Shown: positions 17,356-26,847, numbered from the stretch's first letter. The stretch: 64,000 bases of DNA from Sulfuricystis thermophila (GCF_004323595.1 NZ_AP019373.1:2418001-2482000); one strand, 5' to 3'. Numbers and translations: made by a program. Notes: generated by a model from the sequence alone, not told the origin.

Positions 17356-18348
17356 GTGGAAATCTTTCTCCAGCAAATCATCAATGGCCTGACCACCGGC
17401 AGCGTCTATGCCATCGTCGCGCTCGGCTACACGATGGTTTACGGCGTGATCCAGCTGATCAACTTCGCCCACGGCGAAGTGGTGATGGTCGGCGCGATGA
17501 CCGCCTTCACGGTGATCATGGCACTGGTTGGTGCCGGTGTGCCGTTGCCGCCGGCGCTGATCGTGCTCGCCGGCGTGCTCGCCGCGATTCCCGTCTGCAT
17601 GGCGATCGGCTATGCGCTGGAGCGTCTCGCCTATCGACCGCTCAGGCATGCCCCACGGCTGGCGCCTTTGATCACGGCGATCGGCATGTCGATCATCCTG
17701 CAACACGTCGCGCTGCTGATCTGGGGCCGCGATCCGCGCGCCTTTCCGCAGATCATGGAAAACGCCAGCTTCGCGATCGGCGGCGCGGCGATCAGCACGG
17801 TGCAGATCGCCATCATCCTGCTCTCGCTCCTGATGATGGCCGGCCTCACCTGGTTCGTCTATCGCACCAAGTTCGGCATCGCGATGCGCGCCACCGCCGA
17901 AGACGTGCGGGTCGCCGCGTTGATGGGCATCGATGCCAACCGCGTGATCGCCGCCACCTTCGTGATCGGCGCCGCACTGGGCGCCGTCGCCGGCGTGATG
18001 GTCGGCACCTACTATGGCATCGCCCATTACACGATGGGCTTCACCCTCGGCCTGAAAGCCTTCTCCGCCGCGGTGCTGGGCGGCATCGGCAACCTCGCCG
18101 GCGCGATGGCGGGCGGCATTCTCCTCGGCCTCGTCGAGGCGCTCGGCACCGGCTACATCAGCGAGATCAGCGACCTGTGCCGCTGGCCGCTGGTCGGCGA
18201 CCTCATCACCGAGCGCTGTGCCGCCGACGGCCACGTCATTCTGTTCGGCAGCAATTACCAGGACGTGTTCGCCTTCCTGGTGCTGATCCTCGTCCTCGTC
18301 TTCCGGCCCTCGGGTCTACTCGGCGAGCGCGTCGCGGAGCGAGCATGA
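17356..18348 (+). CDS. livH: branched-chain amino acid ABC transporter permease
   Basis: 330 residues, about eight membrane helices, opening FLQQIINGLTTGSVYAIVAL as LivH proteins do. It has NFAHGEVVMVG, RTKFGIAMRATAEDVRVAALMGID (the cytoplasmic coupling loop with EAA-like features) and GLKAFSAAVLGGIGNLAGAM. Start is GTG. It forms the inner-membrane channel with LivM, driven by LivG/LivF. Its stop overlaps livM (ATGA). Confidence 0.94.
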   Translation: MEIFLQQIINGLTTGSVYAIVALGYTMVYGVIQLINFAHGEVVMVGAMTAFTVIMALVGAGVPLPPALIVLAGVLAAIPVCMAIGYALERLAYRPLRHAPRLAPLITAIGMSIILQHVALLIWGRDPRAFPQIMENASFAIGGAAISTVQIAIILLSLLMMAGLTWFVYRTKFGIAMRATAEDVRVAALMGIDANRVIAATFVIGAALGAVAGVMVGTYYGIAHYTMGFTLGLKAFSAAVLGGIGNLAGAMAGGILLGLVEALGTGYISEISDLCRWPLVGDLITERCAADGHVILFGSNYQDVFAFLVLILVLVFRPSGLLGERVAERA

Positions 18349-19403
18349 AACGCCACGTCGTCGGCATCGCGCTCATCGCCTTGGCCCTGCTGGCCCTGCC
18401 GCTGGTGCTCACCCAGATCGGCACCGCCTGGGTGCGCATCACCAATCTGGCGATCCTGTTCGTGTTTCTCTCACTCGGCCTCAACATCGTCGTCGGCATG
18501 GCCGGCCTGCTCGATCTGGGTTATGTCGCTTTCTATGCCGTCGGTGCCTATACCTGGGCACTCTTGGCTTCGCCGCATTTCGATCTGCATCTGCCGTTCT
18601 GGGTCATCCTGCCACTGGGCGCCCTATTCGCCGGCGTCGCCGGTGCCGTGTTGGGAGCGCCGACTTTGCGCCTCAGGGGCGACTATCTGGCGATCGTCAC
18701 GCTGGGTTTTGGCGAAATCGTGCGCATCTTCATGAACAATCTCTCGGCGCCCTTCAACATCACCAACGGGCCGAAGGGCATCTCGCGCATCGACGGTTTC
18801 AAGATCGGTGATTTCAGTTTCACCCAGACCGACACGCTGTTCGGCATCGCCTTCACCGGTCCGGCCAAGTATTACTACCTGTTGTTGCTGCTGCTCCTCG
18901 GCGTCATCGTCGTCAATCTGCGCCTGCAGAATTCGCGCATCGGCCGCGCCTGGGTGGCGATCCGCGAAGACGAGATCGCCGCCAAGGCCTGCGGCATCAA
19001 TACGCGCAACGTGAAGCTGCTCGCCTTCGCGATGGGCGCCACCTTCGGCGGTATCGCCGGCGGCATGTTCGCGGCGATGCAGGGTTTCGTCAGCCCGGAG
19101 AGCTTCGTGCTCAACGAATCGATCATGATCCTGGCGATGGTGGTGTTGGGCGGCATGGGCAATGTCTGGGGCGTGATCGCTGGAGCGTTGCTGCTGTCCT
19201 TCGTGCCCGAATTCCTGCGTTACTCGGTCGAGCCATTGCAGCGCGCCGTGTTCGGCCGCATGCTGATCGATCCCGAAGTGCTGCGCATGCTGCTGTTCGG
19301 CATCGCGCTGGTGCTCACCATGCGCTTCCGTCCCGCCGGCCTGTGGCCGGAAAAGCGCCACAAACGCGAGATGAACGAGGCTGCAGAAGGGGCTGGTGCA
19401 TGA
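18345..19403 (+). CDS. livM: branched-chain amino acid ABC transporter permease
   Basis: 352 residues from the ATG overlapping the livH stop. LivM pattern: LAILFVFLSLGLNIVVGMAGLLDLGYVAFYAVGAY, LRLRGDYLAIVTLGFGEIVR and the coupling loop NSRIGRAWVAIREDEIAAKACGI, then VVLGGMGNVWGVIAGA. Second channel subunit of the Liv transporter. It ends in a charged tail and overlaps livG by 4 bases. A longer upstream reading frame exists but overlaps livH and lacks support. Confidence 0.94.
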   Translation: MKRHVVGIALIALALLALPLVLTQIGTAWVRITNLAILFVFLSLGLNIVVGMAGLLDLGYVAFYAVGAYTWALLASPHFDLHLPFWVILPLGALFAGVAGAVLGAPTLRLRGDYLAIVTLGFGEIVRIFMNNLSAPFNITNGPKGISRIDGFKIGDFSFTQTDTLFGIAFTGPAKYYYLLLLLLLGVIVVNLRLQNSRIGRAWVAIREDEIAAKACGINTRNVKLLAFAMGATFGGIAGGMFAAMQGFVSPESFVLNESIMILAMVVLGGMGNVWGVIAGALLLSFVPEFLRYSVEPLQRAVFGRMLIDPEVLRMLLFGIALVLTMRFRPAGLWPEKRHKREMNEAAEGAGA

Positions 19404-20179
19404 CGGCGCAGTCCCCGGTGATGCTCGAAGCACGCAACATCAGCAAGCGCTTCGGGGGCGTTGCGGCCCTCAAGGAGGTCTCGCTCACCATCCGCAGCGG
19501 CGAAATCTATGGCCTGATCGGGCCGAACGGCGCAGGCAAGACCACCTTCTTCAACGTGCTCACCGGGCTCTACCAGCGCGACAGCGGCGACGTGTTGTTC
19601 CTCGATCAAGCGCTCGATCTTTCGAGCCCCAACCGCGTCGCGGCCGCCGGTATCGCCCGCACCTTCCAGAACATCCGCCTGTTCGGCAACATGACGGCGC
19701 TGGAAAACGTGATGGTCGGCCGTCACGTGCGCACCCATGCCGGCGTGTTCGGTGCCATCCTGCGCACCGCTAGGCAGCGCGCCGAAGAAGCCGCAATCAA
19801 GCGCCGCGCCATGGAATTGCTGCATTACGTCGGCATCGCCCACCGCGCGCACGATCTCGCGCGTCACCTCTCCTATGGCGACCAGCGCCGCCTGGAGATC
19901 GCCCGCGCCCTGGCCACCGAACCGAAGCTCCTGGCGCTCGACGAGCCGGCCGCCGGCATGAATGCCACCGAGACCGCGGGCTTGCGCCAGCTGATCGAAG
20001 GGCTGCGCGCCGATGGCCTGACGGTGCTCCTGATCGAACACGACGTGAAGCTGGTGATGGGTCTGTGCGACCGTGTCGCGGTGCTCGACTATGGCGTGAA
20101 GATCGCCGAGGATATTCCGGCGGTGGTGCAGAAAAATCCAAAGGTCATCGAGGCCTATCTCGGAGGGGGCGTCGCCTGA
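19400..20179 (+). CDS. livG: branched-chain amino acid ABC transporter ATPase
   Basis: 259 residues. Walker A GPNGAGKTT near 43; signature LSYGDQRRLEIARAL; Walker B LLALDEPAAGMN with catalytic Glu; H-loop VLLIEHDVKLVM with His. The AAGIARTFQNIRLFGNMTALENV segment is typical of LivG. Hydrolyses ATP for Liv import. ATG overlaps the livM stop and its own stop overlaps livF (TGATG). Confidence 0.95.
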   Translation: MTAQSPVMLEARNISKRFGGVAALKEVSLTIRSGEIYGLIGPNGAGKTTFFNVLTGLYQRDSGDVLFLDQALDLSSPNRVAAAGIARTFQNIRLFGNMTALENVMVGRHVRTHAGVFGAILRTARQRAEEAAIKRRAMELLHYVGIAHRAHDLARHLSYGDQRRLEIARALATEPKLLALDEPAAGMNATETAGLRQLIEGLRADGLTVLLIEHDVKLVMGLCDRVAVLDYGVKIAEDIPAVVQKNPKVIEAYLGGGVA

Positions 20180-20886
20180 TGCCACTGCTGGACGTACTCA
20201 ATCTCGAAGTCCATTACGGCGGTATCAGTGCGGTGAAGGGTATCTCCTTTGCCGTCGAGGAAGGCGAGATGGTCTGCCTGATCGGTGCGAACGGCGCGGG
20301 CAAGACCTCGACGCTCAAGGCGCTGGCACGCATGATTCCCTCCAGCGGCGAAATCCACTACCGGAAAGAACGTCTCGATCGCCTGCCGAGCCATGCGCTG
20401 ATCAAGAAGGGATTGGCGCTGGTGCCGGAAGGGCGCGGCATCTTCGCGCGTCTGACGGTGGCCGAGAACCTCGCGATGGGCGCCTATCACCGCCATGACC
20501 AGGCCGGCATCGTCGCCGATCTGGAGCACGTCTATGGTCTGCTGCCACGTCTCAAGGAACGCGCCGAGCAACTCGCCGGCACCCTTTCCGGCGGCGAGCA
20601 GCAGATGCTGGCGATCGGCCGTGCGCTGATGGGTCGACCGAAACTGCTGCTGCTCGACGAACCGTCGATGGGACTGGCGCCGCTGATGGTCGAAAAGGTC
20701 TTCGAGGTGATCCGCGCCGTCGCCGCCGAGGGCGTGACGATCTTCCTCGTCGAGCAGAACGCCCGGCTCGCGCTCGCCACCTGTGCGCGCGGCTATGTGA
20801 TGGAAAGCGGCAAGATCACCCTCGCCGACACCGCCGATAGATTGCTCGCCGACCCGCGCGTACGCGCCGCCTATCTGGGCGAGTAA
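20179..20886 (+). CDS. livF: branched-chain amino acid ABC transporter ATPase
   Basis: 235 residues. Starts LLDVLNLEVHYGGISAVKGI; Walker A GANGAGKTST; LVPEGRGIFARLTVAENLAMG typical of LivF; signature LSGGEQQMLAIGRAL; Walker B LLLLDEPSMGLAP; the H-loop position reads FLVEQNARLAL, with Gln as in other LivF proteins. Last gene of livJHMGF; convergent with the GGDEF-EAL gene 4 bases away. Confidence 0.95.
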   Translation: MPLLDVLNLEVHYGGISAVKGISFAVEEGEMVCLIGANGAGKTSTLKALARMIPSSGEIHYRKERLDRLPSHALIKKGLALVPEGRGIFARLTVAENLAMGAYHRHDQAGIVADLEHVYGLLPRLKERAEQLAGTLSGGEQQMLAIGRALMGRPKLLLLDEPSMGLAPLMVEKVFEVIRAVAAEGVTIFLVEQNARLALATCARGYVMESGKITLADTADRLLADPRVRAAYLGE

Positions 20887-20890
20887 GCGA

Positions 20891-23269
20891 TTACACGGGA
20901 ACCCGCGTGGCGATCGTCTTGATGATCCCCCGCAGGTTTTCGAGCAGATGATCGCGTCTGGCCAGCATCTCGGGCAACAGCCCACGCGCCGTGACGAAAT
21001 CATCGCGTTCGATCAGCGTGACGATCCGGCGGCCGAGTGCGTGGATTTCCTCATGGCGGGCGTCGATGGCCGCGAATTCCGGCAACTTGCCGTACCGTCT
21101 GCGGCCTTCGCCATGCAGCCAGATGCCGAAGCGGCAGGCTCGCGGATCGAGCGGGATCTGTTCGGCCCGATACGGTTCACGTTTCTCGACGCACGCCACC
21201 AGTCTTTCAACCCAGCGGCGATGGTCGACCGCGGCGGTGATGAGCGGCAGGTCGGTGCGCGGCAGCACATGTCCAGAAGCCTCGCGCAGCGCAGCATGCG
21301 GTTGCCAGGCGGCAATCCAGCCGGGCAGCGCCGCAGGCGGCATCGGCCGTGCGATGCCATAGCCTTGTACCCGATCACAACCGAGATGCAGCAACATCAG
21401 CGCATGATCGAGGGTCTCGACGCCCTCGGCGATCACCTCGTCGCGGAAGGCCGTCGCCAGTCCGAGCACCCCTTCGACGATCGCCAGATCGTCCGGATCG
21501 TGCAGCATGTCGCGCACGAAGGACTGGTCGATCTTCAACAAATCGATCGGCAGCCGGCGTAGATAGGCGAGTGATGCATAGCCGGTGCCGAAGTCGTCGA
21601 GCGCGAATTTCACGCCCAGCGCGCGACACTGCTCCATGCGTGCCGAGACGCCGGCGACATCTTCGAGCGCCGCCGATTCCAGAACTTCGAGCTCGAAGCG
21701 CTGCGGCGGTGCCTGCGGATGACGCGCCAGCGCCGCGGCAAGGAAGTCCGCGAAGGCAGGCTGTTGCAGATGCACCGCCGGCAGATTGATGCTGATGCCG
21801 ATGTCGAGCCCCTGTGCCTGCCAGGCTTCCAGCTGCGTCAGCGCCGTATCGATCACCCATGCCGAGAGACGGATACTGAAATCGCGATCCTCGGCAGCGA
21901 GGGGGAGGAATTCGGATGGGCCAAGCAAACCGTGTTCCGGGTGCTGCCAGCGCAGCAGCGCTTCCACGCCGATGATGCGCATCGCGCGCAGATCGGCCTT
22001 CGGCTGGTAGTAAAGACGAAACTCGCCGTCTTCCAGCGCACGGGCGAGACGATCGAGGGCTTCCCGCCGCGCTTGTGTGTCGCGATCCTCGCTGGCGTCG
22101 AAGACGTGATAGCGGTTGCGCCCGGACTGCTTGGCGATATACATCGCCTGGTCGGCGTGACGGATCAGCGCATCGGCGGCGGCATCATCATCGGGAAAGA
22201 ACGTGACGCCGATGCTCGCCGAGAGGGTCACATGCTCGCCATCGATCGGATAGGGCTGCGCCAGCGCGGCGAGGACCCGCCTCAGCAGATGCAGATGATC
22301 GCTCGTGTCGTTCGTACCGGACAGCACCAGCACGAATTCGTCGCCGCCCAGCCGCGCGATGGTGTCGGTTTCGCGCAGAGTCGTGCGCAGACGGTTGGCG
22401 ACTTCGACCAGAACGAGATCGCCGACGGCATGCCCCCAGGTGTCATTGACTGGCTTGAAGCCGTCGAGATCGAGCAGCGCAACGGCGACACGACCGCCGT
22501 TGCGACGCGCCAGCGCCAGCGCCATCGTCAGGCGGTCGGCGAGCAGTGCCCGATTCGGCAGCTGGGTGAGCGTGTCGTAGTGAGCGCGTTTGATGAGACT
22601 GTCGGCCATGCGATTGAAGGCATCGGCGAGTCTGGAGAGCTCGTCGGCGCCGGACAGGGAGATGCGCGTGTCGAGCCGGCCAGAGGCCAGGCGCTGAGCG
22701 GCGCGTTCGAGCGTGCCAAGCCGGCGCGTGAGCCAGAAATCAAGGGGCAACAAGAGGGCGAGGCCGAGCAGGATGCCGATGAAGCCGATTTTCAGTAGCT
22801 CGGTGGTCAGGTGCTCACGCGCCTGCGCGATGAAGTGGAGCGCAATGCCGTAATGCAGCTCGCCAAGCGTCTGACCGGCGTATTCGATCGGCACGTGCAC
22901 ATGCCGCACGCCGTCTCGCTCTTCGCCAGACGGCGGCAATGCCACCTCGGCCGGCCAGCCGACTCGCGCGATCGTCCTTCCCTGGTGATCGAGAATCACC
23001 ATATGCGTCACGGTCCCCTGGGCAACGAAGCGCTCGGCGCTGCCTGCCAATGTCGCGTAATCGCGCTGCGCGAGCGGTAACGCGAGCGAGGCGGAAAGCA
23101 GCGTGTCGGTGCGCGCCACATGCGTCTGCAGCTGGCCGCGCAACTCTTCTTCGAGCAGGGTCCAGGTCTTCCAGACCAGCAGCCCGAGGAGGACGAGGAG
23201 CGCCGCCAGCGTCATGATGGCCAGCTTGGCGCGAAACGAGAAATGGGCGAAGCCGATCTGCATCTTCAC
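20891..23269 (-). CDS. membrane GGDEF-EAL protein with C-terminal CZB domain
   Basis: 792 residues. Membrane helix about 14-36, periplasmic domain to about 155 with the marker LPLAQRDYA near 64-72, second helix about 158-180, HAMP to about 232. GGDEF domain: RLGGDEF near 306-312 intact. EAL domain: GVEALLRW, DDFGTGYAS, LKIDQSF, AEGVET and QGYGIA all present. The last 100 residues match a chemoreceptor zinc-binding (CZB) domain: AAVDHRRWVERL, ACRFGIWLHGEG, then IDARHEEIHALG, giving the His/Cys/His/His set. It could make or degrade c-di-GMP, modulated by zinc and by the PhnD-type protein encoded 7 bases upstream. Confidence 0.88.
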   Translation of the reverse strand: MKMQIGFAHFSFRAKLAIMTLAALLVLLGLLVWKTWTLLEEELRGQLQTHVARTDTLLSASLALPLAQRDYATLAGSAERFVAQGTVTHMVILDHQGRTIARVGWPAEVALPPSGEERDGVRHVHVPIEYAGQTLGELHYGIALHFIAQAREHLTTELLKIGFIGILLGLALLLPLDFWLTRRLGTLERAAQRLASGRLDTRISLSGADELSRLADAFNRMADSLIKRAHYDTLTQLPNRALLADRLTMALALARRNGGRVAVALLDLDGFKPVNDTWGHAVGDLVLVEVANRLRTTLRETDTIARLGGDEFVLVLSGTNDTSDHLHLLRRVLAALAQPYPIDGEHVTLSASIGVTFFPDDDAAADALIRHADQAMYIAKQSGRNRYHVFDASEDRDTQARREALDRLARALEDGEFRLYYQPKADLRAMRIIGVEALLRWQHPEHGLLGPSEFLPLAAEDRDFSIRLSAWVIDTALTQLEAWQAQGLDIGISINLPAVHLQQPAFADFLAAALARHPQAPPQRFELEVLESAALEDVAGVSARMEQCRALGVKFALDDFGTGYASLAYLRRLPIDLLKIDQSFVRDMLHDPDDLAIVEGVLGLATAFRDEVIAEGVETLDHALMLLHLGCDRVQGYGIARPMPPAALPGWIAAWQPHAALREASGHVLPRTDLPLITAAVDHRRWVERLVACVEKREPYRAEQIPLDPRACRFGIWLHGEGRRRYGKLPEFAAIDARHEEIHALGRRIVTLIERDDFVTARGLLPEMLARRDHLLENLRGIIKTIATRVPV

Positions 23270-23276
23270 GGACGAT

Positions 23277-24161
23277 TCATGGCTGGCTCATCACGCGCCG
23301 CGTCTCCGGCAGGAAACGATCGAGCACGGCGAGCGTTTTCATCTCGGGCAGAGCGAATCCCATCTGACCGGATTCCTTGCCGAAGCGACGTCCTGCGGCG
23401 CTGTCACTGAATTCCAACGCCGCCTGCCTGATCGATTCCGGCGACGGCAGATCGGCGGCCGGCCGCATCATCAACATGCCGCCCGGCAGCGCTTCGGAGC
23501 GATACAGGATTTGTAATGTGTCGCGCAATTCGGCGGGCAGATCCGGCCAGGCCACATCCGGACAGGCCGCGGCGGCGGCCTCGCCGAGCGCCACTGCCTG
23601 GACGGCGTTGAACGGCGTCTTTTCGGTGCGCAAAATCACATCGCTGCCAGGCTCGAGGCCACTCTCGCGCAACACGGCCGCAGCCACCTGGGCGGTCACC
23701 GTGAGCGGGTCGATCGTCGCCACCGTCTTGCCGCGCAGGTCGGCAAGCTGGCGCATCGGCCCGCCCTTTGCCACCACCAGGTAAATCCTCAAGACCGCCT
23801 TGGCGACCGCCAGCACGAGATGGTGGCGATCGCGATGCGTCTGCCAGCCGGGGCCGGGACCGATGAAGTAGATGTCGAACTCGCCGTCGAGCGCGCGACG
23901 CTGGAAGGTCTTGAAATCGGGCGCGGTCGACAGCGCGACCGGCCGCTGGAAGACCGCCGCGAAATGTGCACGCAACGGCTCGAAGATGGTCAGCAGTCGG
24001 GCAGTCGGCAGATAGGGCACGACGCCGAATTCGAGCGGCCGCTCCCGGGCGAGTGGCCCGGCACCGCGGCTCTGACGGGCGAGCACGGCCAGCGCCACGC
24101 CCAGCGATGCCGTGAGCATGCACCGGCGCGTTGGGTCGATTTCGGGCCTCCTCCCTGCCAT
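23277..24161 (-). CDS. PhnD-type periplasmic binding protein (module 1)
   Basis: 294 residues with a Tat-like leader (DPTRRCMLTASLGVALAVLA). The PhnD-family fold follows: LEFGVVPYLPTARLLTIFEPL, FDIYFIGPGPGW, LRGKTVATIDPLT and AVQAVALGEAAAA. The family binds phosphonate, phosphite or other oxyanions for ABC import, but no permease or ATPase is nearby. The downstream gene is a membrane GGDEF-EAL protein, 7 bases away, so this more likely delivers a ligand signal to that protein's periplasmic domain. Confidence 0.82.
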   Translation of the reverse strand: MAGRRPEIDPTRRCMLTASLGVALAVLARQSRGAGPLARERPLEFGVVPYLPTARLLTIFEPLRAHFAAVFQRPVALSTAPDFKTFQRRALDGEFDIYFIGPGPGWQTHRDRHHLVLAVAKAVLRIYLVVAKGGPMRQLADLRGKTVATIDPLTVTAQVAAAVLRESGLEPGSDVILRTEKTPFNAVQAVALGEAAAAACPDVAWPDLPAELRDTLQILYRSEALPGGMLMMRPAADLPSPESIRQAALEFSDSAAGRRFGKESGQMGFALPEMKTLAVLDRFLPETRRVMSQP

Positions 24162-24232
24162 GACGGCCTCCGCGTGAAGAATCGGAATTCCGTAATCATA
24201 GCCGGAATTGCGCGGAAGGCACCTGCCAGGGG

Positions 24233-24256
24233 TGCCGTGCTGCCAGCGCCGACTTC
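24233..24256 (-). repeat. copy of the dispersed 24-bp motif at a gene 3' end
   Basis: On the minus strand reads GAAGTCGGCGCTGGC and then AGCACGGCA, 14 bases after the stop of the reductase gene, in its sense orientation. A short hairpin (GGCACC-N7-GGTGCC at 24219-24237) overlaps its end. Confidence 0.6.
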
Positions 24257-24270
24257 CGGGGGTCTATTGA

Positions 24271-25275
24271 CTACTTCGCCGCATAGGAAAACACGTCGGC
24301 GAAGAATTCCTCCGGCGGCAGCCCATGCGCGACGAAATCGCGCTGCGCCGCCTCGCACATCGCCGGCGCGCCACAGACATAAGCCTGATAGGCCGAGAGG
24401 TCGGGATGGTCGGCGAGCACGGCCTCATGGACCAGGCCGCTGCGGCCTGGCCAGTCGGCGTCCGGCTCGGAGAGCACCGGTGTGTAGGCAATGCCGTTTT
24501 CCCGTGCCCAGCGCTCGGCCAGCGCGTTCAGGTAGAGACCGGCACGGTTCTTCGCCCCCCAGTAAAGCTGCATGGGGCGTTTGATCCCGATGTGGAGCGC
24601 ATGCTCGATCAGGCCCTTGATCGGCGCGAAACCGGTGCCCCCGGCGACGAGCAAGATCGGCTTGGTGGAATCCTCGCGCAGAGTGAAGCTGCCGAACGGC
24701 CCTTCGATGCGCAGGATGTCCTTTTCCTTCATCTTCGTGAACACATGTTCGGTGAAATTGCCGCCCGGAATGTGGCGCACGTGCAGCTCGAGCAGGTCGT
24801 CGGCGTGCGGCGCATTGGCGAGCGAGAAGGCGCGGCGCTTGCCATCGGGCAGCAGGAATTCGATGTATTGACCGGCGAGGAACTGCAAGCGCTCGTTGGT
24901 CGGCAGCTTGAGATGAATCACCATCACGTCGGGGGCGACGCGTTCCAGTTTCTGCACGCGGCAGGGCAGGGTTTTCACCGGAATGTCCAGGACGCTGGCG
25001 ACCTCATGCACCTCGACGGTCACGTCGGTGAGCGGCTTCGCGCAGCACAACAGCGCCATGCCGGCGACACGCTCCGCGGCCGGCAGCGCGCTTTCCTGGG
25101 CGGCGCCGAGATCGACCGTCCCCCCGAGCACCTTGGCCTTGCAGGCGCCGCAGGCGCCGTTCTTGCAGCCGTAGGGCAGGTTGATGCCGGCATCGAGCGC
25201 GGCTTCGAGGATCGTGGCGCCGTCCGCGACGCTGAAAGAGTGGCCGCTGGGCTGAAGGGTGACTTGATGAGCCAT
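24271..25275 (-). CDS. ferredoxin-domain NAD(P)H:flavin oxidoreductase (AscD/CDP-deoxyglucoseen reductase type)
   Basis: 334 residues. The N-terminal plant-type [2Fe-2S] ferredoxin domain has YGCKNGACGACKAKVL near 35-50 and the fourth Cys in MALLCCAKP. The FAD domain has RAFSLANAP (RxxS). The NAD(P) domain has LLVAGGTGFAPIKGL and YVCGAPAMCEAA, ending in a short aromatic tail. Such proteins pass electrons from NADH through FAD and the cluster to a partner enzyme. No obvious oxygenase or dehydratase partner is adjacent. Divergent from the SDR gene across 14 bases. Confidence 0.85.
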   Translation of the reverse strand: MAHQVTLQPSGHSFSVADGATILEAALDAGINLPYGCKNGACGACKAKVLGGTVDLGAAQESALPAAERVAGMALLCCAKPLTDVTVEVHEVASVLDIPVKTLPCRVQKLERVAPDVMVIHLKLPTNERLQFLAGQYIEFLLPDGKRRAFSLANAPHADDLLELHVRHIPGGNFTEHVFTKMKEKDILRIEGPFGSFTLREDSTKPILLVAGGTGFAPIKGLIEHALHIGIKRPMQLYWGAKNRAGLYLNALAERWARENGIAYTPVLSEPDADWPGRSGLVHEAVLADHPDLSAYQAYVCGAPAMCEAAQRDFVAHGLPPEEFFADVFSYAAK

Positions 25276-25289
25276 GCGATAATCGTCCG

Positions 25290-26174
25290 GTGAGAAAAAG
25301 AAGATTGTTGATCGTCGGTTGCGGGGATGTCGTGCGGCGCGCGCTGCCCTGCCTCGCGCGTCGCTGGCAGATCACCGCGCTGGTGCGCCACTACGACCCC
25401 GGCCTTAGTAGCCACGGGGTACGGCAGATCGTCGGCGATCTCGACCAACCGGAGAGCCTCGCGCGGCTCGCAGGCCTCGCCCACGCGGTGCTGCACAGTG
25501 CGCCGCCCCCCGGCGAAGGCAACGACGACCCGCGCACCCGTCATCTCCTCGCAACGCTGGGAAGAGCGCGGAGTCTACCACGCAGGCTGGTCTACATCAG
25601 CACCAGCGGCGTGTATGGCCCCTGCGGTGGCGAACGTGTCACCGAGACACGCCGCCTGGCCGCCGCCACCCCGCGCGCGCGCCGCCGTGTGGCGGCGGAA
25701 ACCCGGCTGCGTGCCGCCGGCCGACGCGGCATCCGGGTCAGCATTCTGCGCGCGCCCGGCATCTATGCCGCCGACCGGCTACCGCTGGAACGCGTGCGAC
25801 GCGGCGATCCGGTGCTGCTCAAGGACGAGGACTCCTTCACCAACCACATCCACGCCGAAGACCTCGCCGCCGCCTGTTGCGCGGCGCTGGAGCGCGGCCG
25901 GCCGAACCGCAGTTACAACATCAGCGACGACTCGGACATCCGCATGGGTGACTGGTTCGACAAGCTCGCCGATGCGTTCCGGCTGCCCCGCCCGCCGCGC
26001 GTGACACGCGCCGAGGCGCAGACCCGTCTGTCGCCCCAACTGCTGTCCTTCATGAACGAGTCGCGCCGGCTCGACAACACGCGCATGAAGCGCGAGCTGC
26101 GGCTGAAACTTCGCTATCCCACTGTCGATGCCGGCATCGAAGCTGCCTCGAGGAATCCGCCATGCTGTGGCTGA
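25290..26174 (+). CDS. NAD(P)-binding epimerase/SDR-like protein (YeeZ type)
   Basis: 294 residues from a GTG. Rossmann start RRLLIVGCGDVVRRALPCL (GxGxxx). YISTSGVYGPCGGE has a Ser/Tyr pair as in extended SDRs, but the typical YxxxK is not preserved, since RRRVAAE follows. RVSILRAPGIYAADR and FTNHIHAEDLAAACCAAL match the YeeZ-like NAD-dependent epimerase group. Substrate unknown. Unusually Arg-rich. The last 13 bases overlap the hemJ start. Confidence 0.78.
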   Translation: MRKRRLLIVGCGDVVRRALPCLARRWQITALVRHYDPGLSSHGVRQIVGDLDQPESLARLAGLAHAVLHSAPPPGEGNDDPRTRHLLATLGRARSLPRRLVYISTSGVYGPCGGERVTETRRLAAATPRARRRVAAETRLRAAGRRGIRVSILRAPGIYAADRLPLERVRRGDPVLLKDEDSFTNHIHAEDLAAACCAALERGRPNRSYNISDDSDIRMGDWFDKLADAFRLPRPPRVTRAEAQTRLSPQLLSFMNESRRLDNTRMKRELRLKLRYPTVDAGIEAASRNPPCCG

Positions 26175-26578
26175 AAGCTTTTCACATCTTCTTCGTCGTC
26201 TCCTGGTTCGCGGGACTGTTCTATCTGCCGCGCATCTTCGTCAATCTGGCGATGGTGCCGATAGAGAGCGCGCCCGAGCGCGAACGCCTGCTCGTGATGG
26301 CCAGAAAGCTCTACAAATTCGTCACGCCCATCGGCCTGCTGGCAGTCATCACCGGCCTTGCCCTGTGGTTCGGTTTTGGCTTTTCCGGTGGCTGGCTGCA
26401 CGTCAAGACCACGCTGGTCGTCGGCCTGCTCGCCTATCACTTCTACTGCGGCCATCTGCTGCGGCAGTTCCAGGCGGGCAGCAATACGCATTCGCATGTC
26501 TGGTATCGCGTCTTCAACGAGCTGCCGGTGCTGGTGCTGCTCGCGGTCGTGATCCTCGTCGTGGTGAAACCGTTTTGA
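26162..26578 (+). CDS. hemJ: protoporphyrinogen IX oxidase, HemJ type
   Basis: 138 residues with four membrane helices. The HemJ pattern is clear: MLWLKAFHIFFVVSWFAGLFYLPRIFV with the conserved His near residue 8, KLYKFVTPIGLLAVITG and the conserved Lys in WLHVKTTLVVGLLAYHFYCG near 80. Oxidises protoporphyrinogen IX to protoporphyrin IX at the membrane in heme synthesis. It overlaps the upstream SDR gene by 13 bases. Another heme gene, hemE, is in this window at 46-47 kb. A hairpin and duplicated repeats follow. Confidence 0.88.
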   Translation: MLWLKAFHIFFVVSWFAGLFYLPRIFVNLAMVPIESAPERERLLVMARKLYKFVTPIGLLAVITGLALWFGFGFSGGWLHVKTTLVVGLLAYHFYCGHLLRQFQAGSNTHSHVWYRVFNELPVLVLLAVVILVVVKPF

Positions 26579-26640
26579 GGCGCAGGGCCGTTCCTGACCG
26601 CGAGCACGGTGACCGCGCAGAACGCGGCAGCGGCGACGCC

Positions 26641-26665
26641 GTGCCGCCCCAAGCCGGGGCGGCAC
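26641..26665 (+). terminator. hairpin downstream of hemJ
   Basis: GTGCCGCCCC pairs with GGGGCGGCAC around AAGCC, 62 bases after the hemJ stop and directly before the first 108-bp repeat copy. No U-run; possibly part of the repeat element. Confidence 0.45.
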
Positions 26666-26673
26666 GCGCCGGA

Positions 26674-26781
26674 GGCGCAAACCGCGACGCAGCGGCTTTG
26701 ATGCCACCCTCATTTTCAGGCGCCGCAAGGCGGCGCGTGCTGATAAGAACCCCCCGCGAGGGGGGCGAAGGGGGGAGGGCC
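26674..26781. repeat. 108-bp direct repeat, copy 1
   Basis: Identical over 108 bases to 26848-26955, offset 174 bases (58 codons, so reading frame is kept). It contains GGCGCCGCAAGGCGGCGC and CCCCCCGCGAGGGGGG palindromic segments, an ATG at 26701 and an open frame reading MPPSFSGAARRR on the plus strand. It looks like a dispersed intergenic element of GC-rich proteobacteria. Confidence 0.85.
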
Positions 26782-26847
26782 GATATCAGCAAACACACGG
26801 CAGCGCCGCCGACGGGCCGCCCCGAGGCGGCGCGGCATGCGCAGCAA

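Noticed and set aside
23277-24161. phosphonate ABC transporter operon (phnCDE)
   Set aside because: Only the binding protein is present; the neighbours are a GGDEF-EAL protein and a ferredoxin-type reductase.
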